The notes under the pieces were generated by a model. It saw nothing but the letters and a program-made list of their open reading frames with translations, was not told where the DNA came from and searched no databases. Of a stretch of DNA of 42,854 nt, positions 21,753 through 28,434 are shown one piece after another. The stretch is from positions 1-42,854 of IMG/VR virus record IMGVR_UViG_3300050015_000622. One strand, 5' to 3'. Positions within the stretch are counted from its first letter, which is position 1; each line of letters starts with the position of its first letter. Origin of the DNA: a virus. Position numbers and translations under genes: made by a program.

Positions 21753-21869
21753 TTATTGTATTTTCCCAGTTTTCCAAAATGTTCGGATCTTTCTAATTTG
21801 AGTATCCGAAAAAATAGGGGATTTTAGAACCTTTTTTACTTTAATAATGTCTAATGGGGGCTTATTCAT
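21753..21869 (-). CDS. short open frame downstream of a strong promoter (38 aa)
   Basis: ATG 21869 to TAA 21753 encodes MNKPPLDIIKVKKVLKSPIF and 18 further residues rich in Lys, Ile and Arg. A well-formed promoter lies 16 nt upstream. It could be a genuine small gene or the 5' remnant of a gene disrupted when the downstream homing endonuclease arrived. Confidence 0.5.
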   Translation of the reverse strand: MNKPPLDIIKVKKVLKSPIFSDTQIRKIRTFWKTGKIQ

Positions 21870-21885
21870 ATATGTAAATGTTTCG

Positions 21886-21910
21886 CAAATATACAAAAAG
21901 AACCCCAAAC
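21886..21910 (-). promoter_or_regulatory. promoter GTTTGG-N11-TATATTTG
   Basis: Minus strand: GTTTGG (21910-21905), 11 nt, TATATTTG (21893-21886), 16 nt to the small open frame at 21869. It sits just after the stop of the 96-aa gene and would also serve the homing endonuclease gene. Confidence 0.72.
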
Positions 21911-21928
21911 TAAAAAATATTTTTGAAA

Positions 21929-22219
21929 CTATTTTTCAATTACGCTAACCGTTGCTTCGCCGGATGCCCATTCTTTTCCGATGTTGGGCCCACCTACTCT
22001 TACAGCGTATTCTTTTAAAACATCCCATGGAATATCCCAGATTTGTTCGAAGATGAGCATTTCATCTTCAAAGAGTTCATCAATCCGGTTTGTATAAGCA
22101 TCTAAGTTGCCTTCCATTTTATTTTCAAACTCTTTATTAGCAATGAGAGCTGCAATAATTTTGAGGTCGATCTTATAGTCTTCCCCTTTATTAAAATCAA
22201 TACGTAATTCTTTCTTCAT
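21929..22219 (-). CDS. hypothetical protein (96 aa)
   Basis: A soluble acidic alpha/beta protein (ELRIDFNKGEDYKIDLKIIA ... EQIWDIPWDVLKEYAVRVGG). It is the first minus-strand gene left of the divergent intergenic region and so is likely expressed from the TACTTTTG promoter at 22244-22251. No family recognised. Confidence 0.7.
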   Translation of the reverse strand: MKKELRIDFNKGEDYKIDLKIIAALIANKEFENKMEGNLDAYTNRIDELFEDEMLIFEQIWDIPWDVLKEYAVRVGGPNIGKEWASGEATVSVIEK

Positions 22220-22243
22220 AATTTTCTACATTTTGGTATTTTA

Positions 22244-22312
22244 CAAAAGTACTACAAAAAGTTTTACAAAATTCTTTTTAACGAAAAAATAACGGTTTTA
22301 ACAAAACTTAAC
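22244..22312 (-). promoter_or_regulatory. leftward promoter with array of four TTAAC-like sites
   Basis: Minus strand -7 box TACTTTTG (22251-22244), 24 nt before the ATG at 22219. On the plus strand TTAAC or ATAAC occurs at 22278, 22289, 22298 and 22308, with steps of 11, 9 and 10 bp, all in one direction but opposite to that of the other tandem-TTAAC promoters. The six bases at the N11 position (TGTAAA) lack GG. Confidence 0.55.
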
Positions 22313-22452
22313 GCGTGGGTCGCATAAAAAGAGTGTCCAGAGAGAGTTTAGAAGGTACCTTATATGGAACTAATAAAATCCTCGCAAATTTTTTATTCTC
22401 ATACGCACGCACTCGCCCGCGAACGACCGCATCTATTAAAGATACCCTATTT

Positions 22453-22508
22453 TTAACGAGCCTTTAACCGGCAAAAGAAATTTATATGGGAAATAGTTCG
22501 TATATTAG
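22453..22508 (+). promoter_or_regulatory. rightward tandem-TTAAC promoter
   Basis: TTAAC (22453-22457), 6 nt, TTAAC (22464-22468), 15 nt, ATATGG (22484-22489), 11 nt, TATATTAG (22501-22508), then 23 nt to the ATG at 22532. The half-site period is 11 bp. The -7 box has A instead of T at its seventh position. Confidence 0.68.
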
Positions 22509-22531
22509 CTCCCAAATTAAAACCCTAACTT

Positions 22532-23311
22532 ATGTCAATTGATTGGTTCGGATTAAAAGCTATTGCAGCTAAAAAAATAGAAATAGCAAGACAGAAAAAA
22601 GAAATAGAAGAAGTTGCAGAAGAATCTAAGAAAGTTCGGCTTGAAAAAATAAAAGCAGAGTTTCAAATACTTAAGAAAAGAGCAAATGAGGAAGCTGACA
22701 AGCAAAATGAGACCGATAAATGGTGGTGCAGTACTCTAAATGACAAATGCCCCAAATGTGGTTCAAAACATGTCAATGAAAGAATAAAAAGGATACAGGG
22801 ACAATTTGATAGCTATATTGATGGAGATTTCGATGGAGGATTTTTAAGAGGTACCAGCGGATCAATTCATGGGGAGGGTCACGGCAAATTAGACACAAAC
22901 GAAGTCAATAAATGCAATGATTGTCAACATGAATGGAAAGTAAGAAAAAGAGACTGGATCTATGAAAGTAAACGATTGGAAAGTAACTTCGACTATCTTT
23001 GTTGGCTTTTAGAAGACTATCATAAAGCATTTCATGCTAAATTTAATCCGGAGGACCTAAAAGAAACATTTACCTCGGCAGATGAAAAAAGAACAGCTAT
23101 GATTTTGGAAGTAGATAAAGGAGGTAGATTAAAAACAGTTCAGACCTTCTTCAGAGACATCAGTATTGAAACTATCAAAGAAGTAGCAGCAAAAGAAATA
23201 TGGCCACCATTTTGGTCAAAAGATAAAGCTAGCAAAGACTTTGATCGTTTTATGGAACACTTCAAAGATAAATATCTTTGCGGAAAAATTGGTTTAACAC
23301 ATATAAAATAA
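22532..23311 (+). CDS. zinc-ribbon protein with N-terminal coiled coil (259 aa)
   Basis: Residues 10-60 form a charged coiled coil (KKIEIARQKKEIEEVAEESK). Two CxxC knuckles, CPKCGSKH (about 74-81) and CNDCQHEW (about 128-135), make a zinc ribbon separated by a Gly/Asp-rich loop. The C-terminal half is helical with many Trp and Phe residues. First gene of the rightward operon. Zinc ribbons of this kind often bind nucleic acid; the exact role is unknown. Its stop overlaps the next ATG (TAATG). Confidence 0.75.
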   Translation: MSIDWFGLKAIAAKKIEIARQKKEIEEVAEESKKVRLEKIKAEFQILKKRANEEADKQNETDKWWCSTLNDKCPKCGSKHVNERIKRIQGQFDSYIDGDFDGGFLRGTSGSIHGEGHGKLDTNEVNKCNDCQHEWKVRKRDWIYESKRLESNFDYLCWLLEDYHKAFHAKFNPEDLKETFTSADEKRTAMILEVDKGGRLKTVQTFFRDISIETIKEVAAKEIWPPFWSKDKASKDFDRFMEHFKDKYLCGKIGLTHIK

Positions 23312-23658
23312 TGGGAAAAAATAAAAAGCCGGAGCGTTATTGGAATCTTCGCATAGTAACAAGATGGATTCCGGGTCTGCCTGGTTCAACAGGATAACGG
23401 GGTTTCTCAATATTTGAAGTCCATTATGAAAATGGCAAACCTGTTGCTACAGGAGAACAAAATATATTACAAGCTCTTCCAGATGTTAAAAGTCTAAAGA
23501 CCATAATGAAATATGTCAAAAGAGCTTTAAAAAGACCTATTCTTGATGGGGATATGAATCTAGCCAAATGGTCTAAAGCAAAAGAAGATAGTTGGAAAAA
23601 ATGGGTCAAGAAAGAAAATAGAAAATTTGTTAAAAGAATTACAGATGGAAAAGTTTAG
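23311..23658 (+). pseudogene. gene interrupted by one in-frame TAA (115 codons if read through)
   Basis: From ATG 23311 the frame reads MGKNKKPERYWNLRIVTRWI..., meets TAA at 23395-23397, and continues without another stop as RGFSIFEVHYENGKPVATGE... to TAG at 23656-23658. Both halves look coding, share the frame, and fit one small phage protein (Trp/Arg-rich start, EVHYENGKP beta turn, helical C-terminus). The start overlaps the previous stop (TAATG) and the end overlaps the next gene by 14 bp, as in intact operon members. A single recent substitution, stop-codon readthrough, or a sequencing error could each explain this. Confidence 0.7.
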
Positions 23659-23950
23659 AAAACCAACTACCTATAAATTTGAAGGGGTTACCTATAACAT
23701 TATTGGAGAAATATCTGGAGAAACTGACCGAGGGTTTTATGAAGATAAAGTTACAGATTATACTAGGGTTCGAGAAATCTTTGCATACCGTCCGTGGTGG
23801 ATTGGCAAAAAATTTAGATGGTTAAAAAAAGTTACTTTAAAAGAGCAGCTTATAATTACCCGGCATACTTCATTTGATGATGGCTGGTCCTATCAAAATA
23901 TTTGGCAGCCATGGAAAAAAGAATGGAATGCGATAGAAATACTTTCATAA
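23645..23950 (+). CDS. hypothetical protein (101 aa)
   Basis: Start ATG 23645 (MEKFRKPTTYKFEGVTYNII...) lies inside the last 14 bases of the preceding interrupted gene. The protein is beta-rich with many aromatic and basic residues (YRPWWIGKKFRWLKKVTLKE). It may be a nucleic-acid-binding fold, but no family is recognised. The gene ends 10 nt before the promoter of RNA ligase. Confidence 0.68.
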   Translation: MEKFRKPTTYKFEGVTYNIIGEISGETDRGFYEDKVTDYTRVREIFAYRPWWIGKKFRWLKKVTLKEQLIITRHTSFDDGWSYQNIWQPWKKEWNAIEILS

Positions 23951-23960
23951 TTATTTTTTT

Positions 23961-23985
23961 ATTTGGAAAATTAGTTGTACATTTG
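23961..23985 (+). promoter_or_regulatory. promoter ATTTGG-N11-TACATTTG, 4 nt before RNA ligase ATG
   Basis: ATTTGG (23961-23966), 11 nt, TACATTTG (23978-23985), TCGA, then ATG at 23990. The spacing suggests a leaderless or almost leaderless mRNA. Confidence 0.75.
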
Positions 23986-23989
23986 TCGA

Positions 23990-25159
23990 ATGTCAAAATA
24001 TCTACTCACATATAAGGACGCTCAAGAAATAGCTGAGAAGTATAATAACTTCCATTTCTATTCAAGTGATTTCATGAGGGATGGCTATAAATTAGTTACC
24101 TTCAATTATTTTATTTGTGGGTATAATGATTTTGATATCCCGCTTAAAAACCGTCCGGAAGTTAAAGCTTTTGATATGAGGGGAACTACCTTCGTGTTTA
24201 ATAAAGATGGTTCTCTATGGAAGAGATTTTTTATGCTTCCAAAATTCTTTAATCTTAATCAGGTTGAGACAACTCAATACGATAAAATCAAAGACAAAAA
24301 AATCCTTGATATTTCTGAAAAAGCAGATGGTTCTTTGGTAGCATTTATGATGCTTCCAGATGGAAAACTTTTTTCTAAGACCATTGGTTCTTTTTCAAGC
24401 GATCAGTCTGCTGCTGCATATCAGCTTCTATATGAAAATGAAGAACATGTTGAATGGGTTAAAAACTTATTGAATGATGGCTATACCCCATTGTTTGAAT
24501 ATGTGTCCCGTGACAATAGAGTTGTTTTACAGTATACTTGCCCGCAGATTCGTTTTATAGGAATACGTGATAATATCACCGGTGAATATCATACGGCATC
24601 TGAAATGGATGTTTATAGAATTCCTCAGTCGATCATGCAGATAAAATCTTATGGCGGAGATTGGGAATATTATCTTGATCTTGCAAAAACTATTGACTCC
24701 AAAGAAGGTTGGGTTTTTAAACTTGAAGATGGCCAGTTGGTCAAACTTAAAACTCAGTGGTATTTCAAAATGCATGGTTTGAGAACCGAAAATGTTTTCA
24801 GAGAAGATTATGTTATTTGCAATTATTTAAACGAAGCTTTGGATGATCTTATGTCGATGTTGCATCCTGTTGATGACGCCGATGCATTCTTATTTGTGGA
24901 TAAAGTAGTTAAATCTACCAATAATTTTATGGCTCATATTGACTCTTGCGTTGATAAATTGATGGACGAATATAACTCTTCATTCTATACTGGGCATTGG
25001 GGTAAATTTGCTACTGATAAACACCGTGAACCATTTTTTGGTCTTTTTAGGACTAAAATCGAAAAACCAGAAGAATACACCACAAGAAAAAAAGAACAGG
25101 TATTGGCTATGACTTATCATTTGAAACAAGCTAAACAAATCATTGAAACCTGGAAATAA
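23990..25159 (+). CDS. rnlA: T4 RNA ligase 1 family (RnlA)
   Basis: An ATP-dependent RNA ligase that seals 5'-phosphate and 3'-OH RNA ends; in T4 it repairs tRNAs cut by the host anticodon nuclease. Visible nucleotidyltransferase motifs: RGTTF (about residue 64), motif I EKADGSLV with nucleophile Lys111, motif III FEYV (about 169-172), motif IV EGWVFK (239-244) and motif V VKLKT (251-255). At 389 aa it is close to T4 Rnl1 (374 aa), including the Rnl1-specific C-terminal helical domain. The start at 23990 is set by the promoter just upstream; a longer frame to 23975 would overlap the -7 box. Its stop overlaps the next ATG (TAATG). Confidence 0.93.
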   Translation: MSKYLLTYKDAQEIAEKYNNFHFYSSDFMRDGYKLVTFNYFICGYNDFDIPLKNRPEVKAFDMRGTTFVFNKDGSLWKRFFMLPKFFNLNQVETTQYDKIKDKKILDISEKADGSLVAFMMLPDGKLFSKTIGSFSSDQSAAAYQLLYENEEHVEWVKNLLNDGYTPLFEYVSRDNRVVLQYTCPQIRFIGIRDNITGEYHTASEMDVYRIPQSIMQIKSYGGDWEYYLDLAKTIDSKEGWVFKLEDGQLVKLKTQWYFKMHGLRTENVFREDYVICNYLNEALDDLMSMLHPVDDADAFLFVDKVVKSTNNFMAHIDSCVDKLMDEYNSSFYTGHWGKFATDKHREPFFGLFRTKIEKPEEYTTRKKEQVLAMTYHLKQAKQIIETWK

Positions 25160-25560
25160 TGTACGACGAAATAAAAGATCCTATGAAAGTTGAAGATCCT
25201 TTAATCAAAAGGGTTCTTTACCGTTTAAGCTTTGATGAACAACTTCAAAAAACTGAGATAGGTATCTCTGGCTATGATATGGGAGCTCGCATGTACATTG
25301 TTAAGTGGCTTGGAAATATGGATGCCTGTATCGTTAAGAGAAGAAGCTGCAACGTTCTTTGTGGAGCTCGTGGATGTGGAATGGTCTATGGTTTTCCAAC
25401 TGCTTATTACCTCGTAAAGATACTTGAGGAAAAAATTCCAAAAGAATGGAATGCATGGGTTGGATTGGCAACTTTTACTCATGAAATGAAGCCAGGAAAG
25501 CAATGGAAAAAAGCAATTGAAAAACTCGAACAAATATATGAAGACAGCAAAAAAAATTAG
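25159..25560 (+). CDS. hypothetical protein with Cys-rich centre (133 aa)
   Basis: Residues 55-80 read MDACIVKRRSCNVLCGARGCGMVYG, a compact cysteine/glycine cluster that could bind metal or form a redox site. The flanking parts are alpha-helical. Coupled to RNA ligase by a TAATG overlap, so a linked function in RNA metabolism is possible but not shown. Confidence 0.7.
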   Translation: MYDEIKDPMKVEDPLIKRVLYRLSFDEQLQKTEIGISGYDMGARMYIVKWLGNMDACIVKRRSCNVLCGARGCGMVYGFPTAYYLVKILEEKIPKEWNAWVGLATFTHEMKPGKQWKKAIEKLEQIYEDSKKN

Positions 25561-25750
25561 AAAATTTATCGCTAAAGACGTATTTAGCTGTGGAGGATAT
25601 ACTAAAGAAGAAGTAGCTAATGATCTTGCTTCTGCCAAAATAAAAATATCCGTAGAATATGCTAATGGAGTAGTAGATATTTATGATGTTATTAAAGTGG
25701 ATAAAATAGTATTTAACGAAGCTGAGGGTAAAGGCCCAAGAGAAGAATAA
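25538..25750 (+). CDS. hypothetical small protein (70 aa)
   Basis: ATG 25538 (MKTAKKIRKFIAKDV...) overlaps the previous gene by 23 bp; the frame could be extended to 25517 only with a TTG start. The sequence is a basic N-terminal helix followed by a beta-rich half (KIKISVEYANGVVDIYDVIK). Function unknown. Confidence 0.66.
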   Translation: MKTAKKIRKFIAKDVFSCGGYTKEEVANDLASAKIKISVEYANGVVDIYDVIKVDKIVFNEAEGKGPREE

Positions 25751-25754
25751 TAAG

Positions 25755-25994
25755 ATGAAAGAAGGAGAAGAATATTTCAAAGAAACAATTCATCATAATT
25801 TTCCTACTCATGCAATGATCATAAAAGGTCATTGGGTAGAATTGGGATACGGAAATGTCTGGTGCAAAATTGATGAAGCAATTAACCATTTAAGCGAATT
25901 TTCCCTGGAACATCCTGAAATGGGAGGCTTTGCTTGGGTTGATAAATCGGAGTGTAAATTTGGTGTTAAAAAAATATTTAGAACTACAAAATGA
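25755..25994 (+). CDS. hypothetical small protein (79 aa)
   Basis: A small alpha/beta protein (THAMIIKGHWVELGYGNVWC) with several His and Trp residues. Its TGA overlaps the next ATG by four bases (ATGA). No family recognised. Confidence 0.68.
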   Translation: MKEGEEYFKETIHHNFPTHAMIIKGHWVELGYGNVWCKIDEAINHLSEFSLEHPEMGGFAWVDKSECKFGVKKIFRTTK

Positions 25995-26332
25995 TAGAAA
26001 GAGGAATTTTATACCATGAAGTTATCGATTTGGGATTCAAAAGAGAAGACCAGTCGGATAATATTTTTTTCAAAGAAAATGGTTATGAATGGTTTTTGGT
26101 TACAAAAAAGCTTTCCAAGGGATTATATCTTGATTGGGATTGTGAAACCCATAGAGTAGAACTTATTCGCTGGGTTCCCAAAGATGGGGATATTCTTAAC
26201 AGAAGGACCCTGGTAACTGTTGAAGAAATCAAAGATTGTATTGAATTTTTCACAACTAAACAGCCAAAGAAAAAAGAAGTAAAAGCATATTTCACAGCAA
26301 CCCCCGAATTTATAGGAACTACTGTAGCATGA
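25991..26332 (+). CDS. hypothetical phage protein (113 aa)
   Basis: The layout IDLGFKREDQSDNIFFKENG-type start, then YEWFLVTKKLSKGLYLDWDC and VEEIKDCIEFF, is recurrent in small phage early proteins of unknown function. The C-terminus is basic then hydrophobic. Overlaps both neighbours by four bases. Confidence 0.7.
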   Translation: MIERGILYHEVIDLGFKREDQSDNIFFKENGYEWFLVTKKLSKGLYLDWDCETHRVELIRWVPKDGDILNRRTLVTVEEIKDCIEFFTTKQPKKKEVKAYFTATPEFIGTTVA

Positions 26333-26817
26333 GAGAGCCGAAACAAGTTCATATTTGGAGCAAACCCCAATTCAATTCTGCATTAGGAAAACTGGGTATA
26401 AATGATAAAAATGTTCATGAACTTCCTGATGTTGCATTCATTTCGATTAATGATACTATGGGACAATGGAATCAGTCCTGGTTCGATGAAGACCACGATA
26501 ATGTTTTAAGACTTTGGTTCGATGATGTTGAGACAGATATGGATTTGTGGTCCCCAACAAATACTATTCATGTTGAAGCTTTTAATTCTTATCAGGCTCA
26601 GGACATTTTGGATTTTATAAAAAGAAATGAGCATAAGAAAACTTTTATAGTTCATTGTACGGCAGGAATAAGCCGTAGTGGAGCAGTTGGCCAATTTATT
26701 GCCGATTACTTTGCTTGTGATAAAGAAGAATTCAAAAGAATGAATCCTCATATTTGTCCTAATGGACTAGTTTCTAGAATGTTAAACAATTTAGTCAACG
26801 GATATGCCAACGATTGA
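26329..26817 (+). CDS. tyrosine/dual-specificity phosphatase-like protein (162 aa)
   Basis: Residues 109-118 read HCTAGISRSG, a full HCx5R phosphatase signature with nucleophile Cys110 and Arg116, followed by the alpha-helix AVGQFIADYFAC and a second helix. The segment FDDVETD (about 64-70) may supply the general acid Asp. The size fits a minimal dual-specificity phosphatase. It may dephosphorylate a host protein or, as some family members do, RNA 5' ends (compare the RNA triphosphatase branch of this fold). It is in the RNA-ligase operon, which makes an RNA-end substrate worth considering. Confidence 0.85.
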   Translation: MREPKQVHIWSKPQFNSALGKLGINDKNVHELPDVAFISINDTMGQWNQSWFDEDHDNVLRLWFDDVETDMDLWSPTNTIHVEAFNSYQAQDILDFIKRNEHKKTFIVHCTAGISRSGAVGQFIADYFACDKEEFKRMNPHICPNGLVSRMLNNLVNGYAND

Positions 26818-27340
26818 ATATCAAAGACTCTGGTGCACTAAGTGCAAAGATTGGGAATTGTTTGAACTTCCTTGGGGATTAGAAGATAGGGGTAAAAAAG
26901 AATTAGTTTGCAAGAAATGTGGAACCGTTCATACTCCAACTAAACTTTCAGAAATTCCCAAAGAAAAACTTTTGGAACAGAGAGAACGATATAATGAAAA
27001 ACAAAAAGAGAGTTATACCAAATTGTTTGGTGAATTCATGATGACTCAGGAAGAAAGAAACATAAAAGAAATAATGCATATGTTTTCTGAACCTGGCTCT
27101 GATGTTTATATTATTGAATCAGATGCTGGTCAGAGGGAGATTGATAAGATCGAAAGGGAAGCCAGATGGAAAGGAGCTCAAGAAAGGGAAGCTGCTAAAG
27201 AGGAAGCTAGACAGAAACTTTCAATTTATCGAAAAGTTCAAAGAAATGATACTTGCCCATGTGGAAGTGGGAAGAAATATAAAAAATGTCATCTTAATGA
27301 GAATAATGCCTTAATGTTGGAACATAACTTAAGATTTTAA
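26804..27340 (+). CDS. zinc-ribbon and SEC-C motif protein (178 aa)
   Basis: The N-terminus has two CxxC pairs (CTKCKDWE, CKKCGTVH) forming a zinc ribbon. A long charged helical middle (about residues 50-145) is followed by the C-terminal SEC-C motif RNDTCPCGSGKKYKKCH, as in SecA tails and many small proteins. SEC-C zinc modules contact ribosomes or SecB in host proteins. A role at the ribosome or with nucleic acid is possible; the middle region gives no further clue. Confidence 0.82.
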   Translation: MPTIEYQRLWCTKCKDWELFELPWGLEDRGKKELVCKKCGTVHTPTKLSEIPKEKLLEQRERYNEKQKESYTKLFGEFMMTQEERNIKEIMHMFSEPGSDVYIIESDAGQREIDKIEREARWKGAQEREAAKEEARQKLSIYRKVQRNDTCPCGSGKKYKKCHLNENNALMLEHNLRF

Positions 27341-27343
27341 ACT

Positions 27344-27808
27344 ATGATAAATCAAAATTTACTCGAAGCCGCCGCAAACTGGTGGGTTGAACAAGTTACA
27401 GGAGCTAAACTTAATTGGGATAATGGAGCCTGGAAAGAAGGAACCGCTGCCGATAGAGAAATCGGTATGAAAATGTTTATGCTTGGAAATTCTACCGCTC
27501 TTTCAGCAAGAAGGGGAATTACTCCTGAAAAAGTTACCATATTTAGGGATACTTTAATGGAGGGTATAAGAAATAGATTTGCCCAATCAGAAAAACGTTA
27601 TGAACAATATCCCAATGAAGAACGATACACATACGTTACCCTTTCCGTAGACTATCATCCAGGCGAATTACTGAGAGAAGCCGCTGATAAAGCAGGGATC
27701 GATGATTTTGCTTTTCCTTGCAAAAGCGTTATGTGGATTGATGATAAGAAGGTTGAAGCCAAATGTGGATATGGAGCAGATTCAAAAATAATTGCTTCTG
27801 TTGAGTAG
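27344..27808 (+). CDS. hypothetical protein (154 aa)
   Basis: A mostly helical N-terminal half (AAANWWVEQVTGAKLNWDNG ... RDTLMEGIRNRFAQ) and a beta-rich C-terminal half (RYTYVTLSVDYHPGELLREA). Similar short proteins occur in other phages, but I cannot name the family. It ends two bases before the next promoter's ATTTGG box. Confidence 0.7.
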   Translation: MINQNLLEAAANWWVEQVTGAKLNWDNGAWKEGTAADREIGMKMFMLGNSTALSARRGITPEKVTIFRDTLMEGIRNRFAQSEKRYEQYPNEERYTYVTLSVDYHPGELLREAADKAGIDDFAFPCKSVMWIDDKKVEAKCGYGADSKIIASVE

Positions 27809-27809
27809 T

Positions 27810-27834
27810 ATTTGGGTTCTTTTTTGTATATTTG
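27810..27834 (+). promoter_or_regulatory. promoter ATTTGG-N11-TATATTTG, 4 nt before ATG
   Basis: ATTTGG (27810-27815), 11 nt, TATATTTG (27827-27834), CTTT, then ATG at 27839. Same geometry as the RNA ligase promoter. Confidence 0.75.
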
Positions 27835-27838
27835 CTTT

Positions 27839-28189
27839 ATGAATGATTGCTCAAATTGTTGGTATAAATCCCCTAAAAATAGCAGCGGAAATTTAAGATT
27901 TCCTTGCGAACGATGTGTGGGATTTGATTTATGGGTTAGAGTTTGGGAAGACGAAGAACTCGAAAAGAAGGTCGACGATCTTTATGCAAGAATGTTTACC
28001 AAAAGATACTCCGGTAATTATTTAGAGCAATATAATCGATCTGAACATTATTCAGGGGGAGGAAATGCTTGGAAATACAAAGATAAAATAAGAGAGCTTC
28101 TTCTTGCTGAAAAAAAAGTTAAAACAGGATATACCTGTTCGAGTATGGTTAGACAAATGCATGAATACACAATATTTTGGAAAGACTAA
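27839..28189 (+). CDS. small Cys-motif protein (116 aa)
   Basis: Two CxxC pairs, CSNC (residues 3-6) and CERC (about 24-27), form a zinc knuckle at the N-terminus. The remainder is helical and basic. The start is set by the promoter four bases upstream; the frame to 27812 would include the promoter. The stop overlaps the next ATG as TAATG. Confidence 0.74.
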   Translation: MNDCSNCWYKSPKNSSGNLRFPCERCVGFDLWVRVWEDEELEKKVDDLYARMFTKRYSGNYLEQYNRSEHYSGGGNAWKYKDKIRELLLAEKKVKTGYTCSSMVRQMHEYTIFWKD

Positions 28190-28434
28190 TGGAAAAAATA
28201 GATCCAATACAAATAAGTTTAATGGGTTCTGCCATTGATGAATTAATGAGACCAAAACCGTATAAAGCAGAACCTATTCCAGATATTACTGTAAAAGTAG
28301 GAGATCCGCTTGATCATAAAAGATTCGGAAAAGGTGTAGTAAAAGAGGTTTTGGATGATGGTAAATGCATCGTTGTTTTTGCCGATGGTCAGGAAAAACA
28401 TTTAATTTCAAAATTTTCAGGTTTTAAACTATGA
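28189..28434 (+). CDS. Tudor-like small protein resembling the UvrD C-terminal domain (81 aa)
   Basis: Residues 38-75 read GDPLDHKRFGKGVVKEVLDD ... VVFADGQEKHL, the pattern of the Tudor-like domain at the C-terminus of UvrD/PcrA helicases and CarD-like proteins (a G-D-x-V-x-H-x-x-F-G-x-G motif). In host proteins this domain binds RNA polymerase. A phage copy could modify transcription. ATG 28189 overlaps the previous stop; a start at 28177 would overlap more. Confidence 0.7.
   Translation: MEKIDPIQISLMGSAIDELMRPKPYKAEPIPDITVKVGDPLDHKRFGKGVVKEVLDDGKCIVVFADGQEKHLISKFSGFKL

Larger units (their letters stand above)
22220..22531. other. divergent intergenic region, possible control region or origin
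   Basis: The 312 bp between the leftward and rightward gene sets hold no convincing gene. They contain a leftward -7 box, an array of four TTAAC-like half-sites (22278-22312), the 10-bp palindrome AAGGTACCTT (22352-22361), a GC-rich patch (22401-22432) in an otherwise AT-rich genome, and a rightward tandem-TTAAC promoter (22453-22508). Such a change of transcription direction with clustered short repeats is a common place for phage origins and master control, which remains inference. Confidence 0.6.

Noticed and set aside
23311-23658. Frameshift as the cause of the broken gene
   Set aside because: Both parts are in the same frame; only a single TAA interrupts them, so no frameshift is needed.
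27102-27314. Open frame of 70 codons on the plus strand inside the SEC-C gene
   Set aside because: It is a +1/-1 shadow of the zinc-ribbon/SEC-C gene, which has strong motif support.
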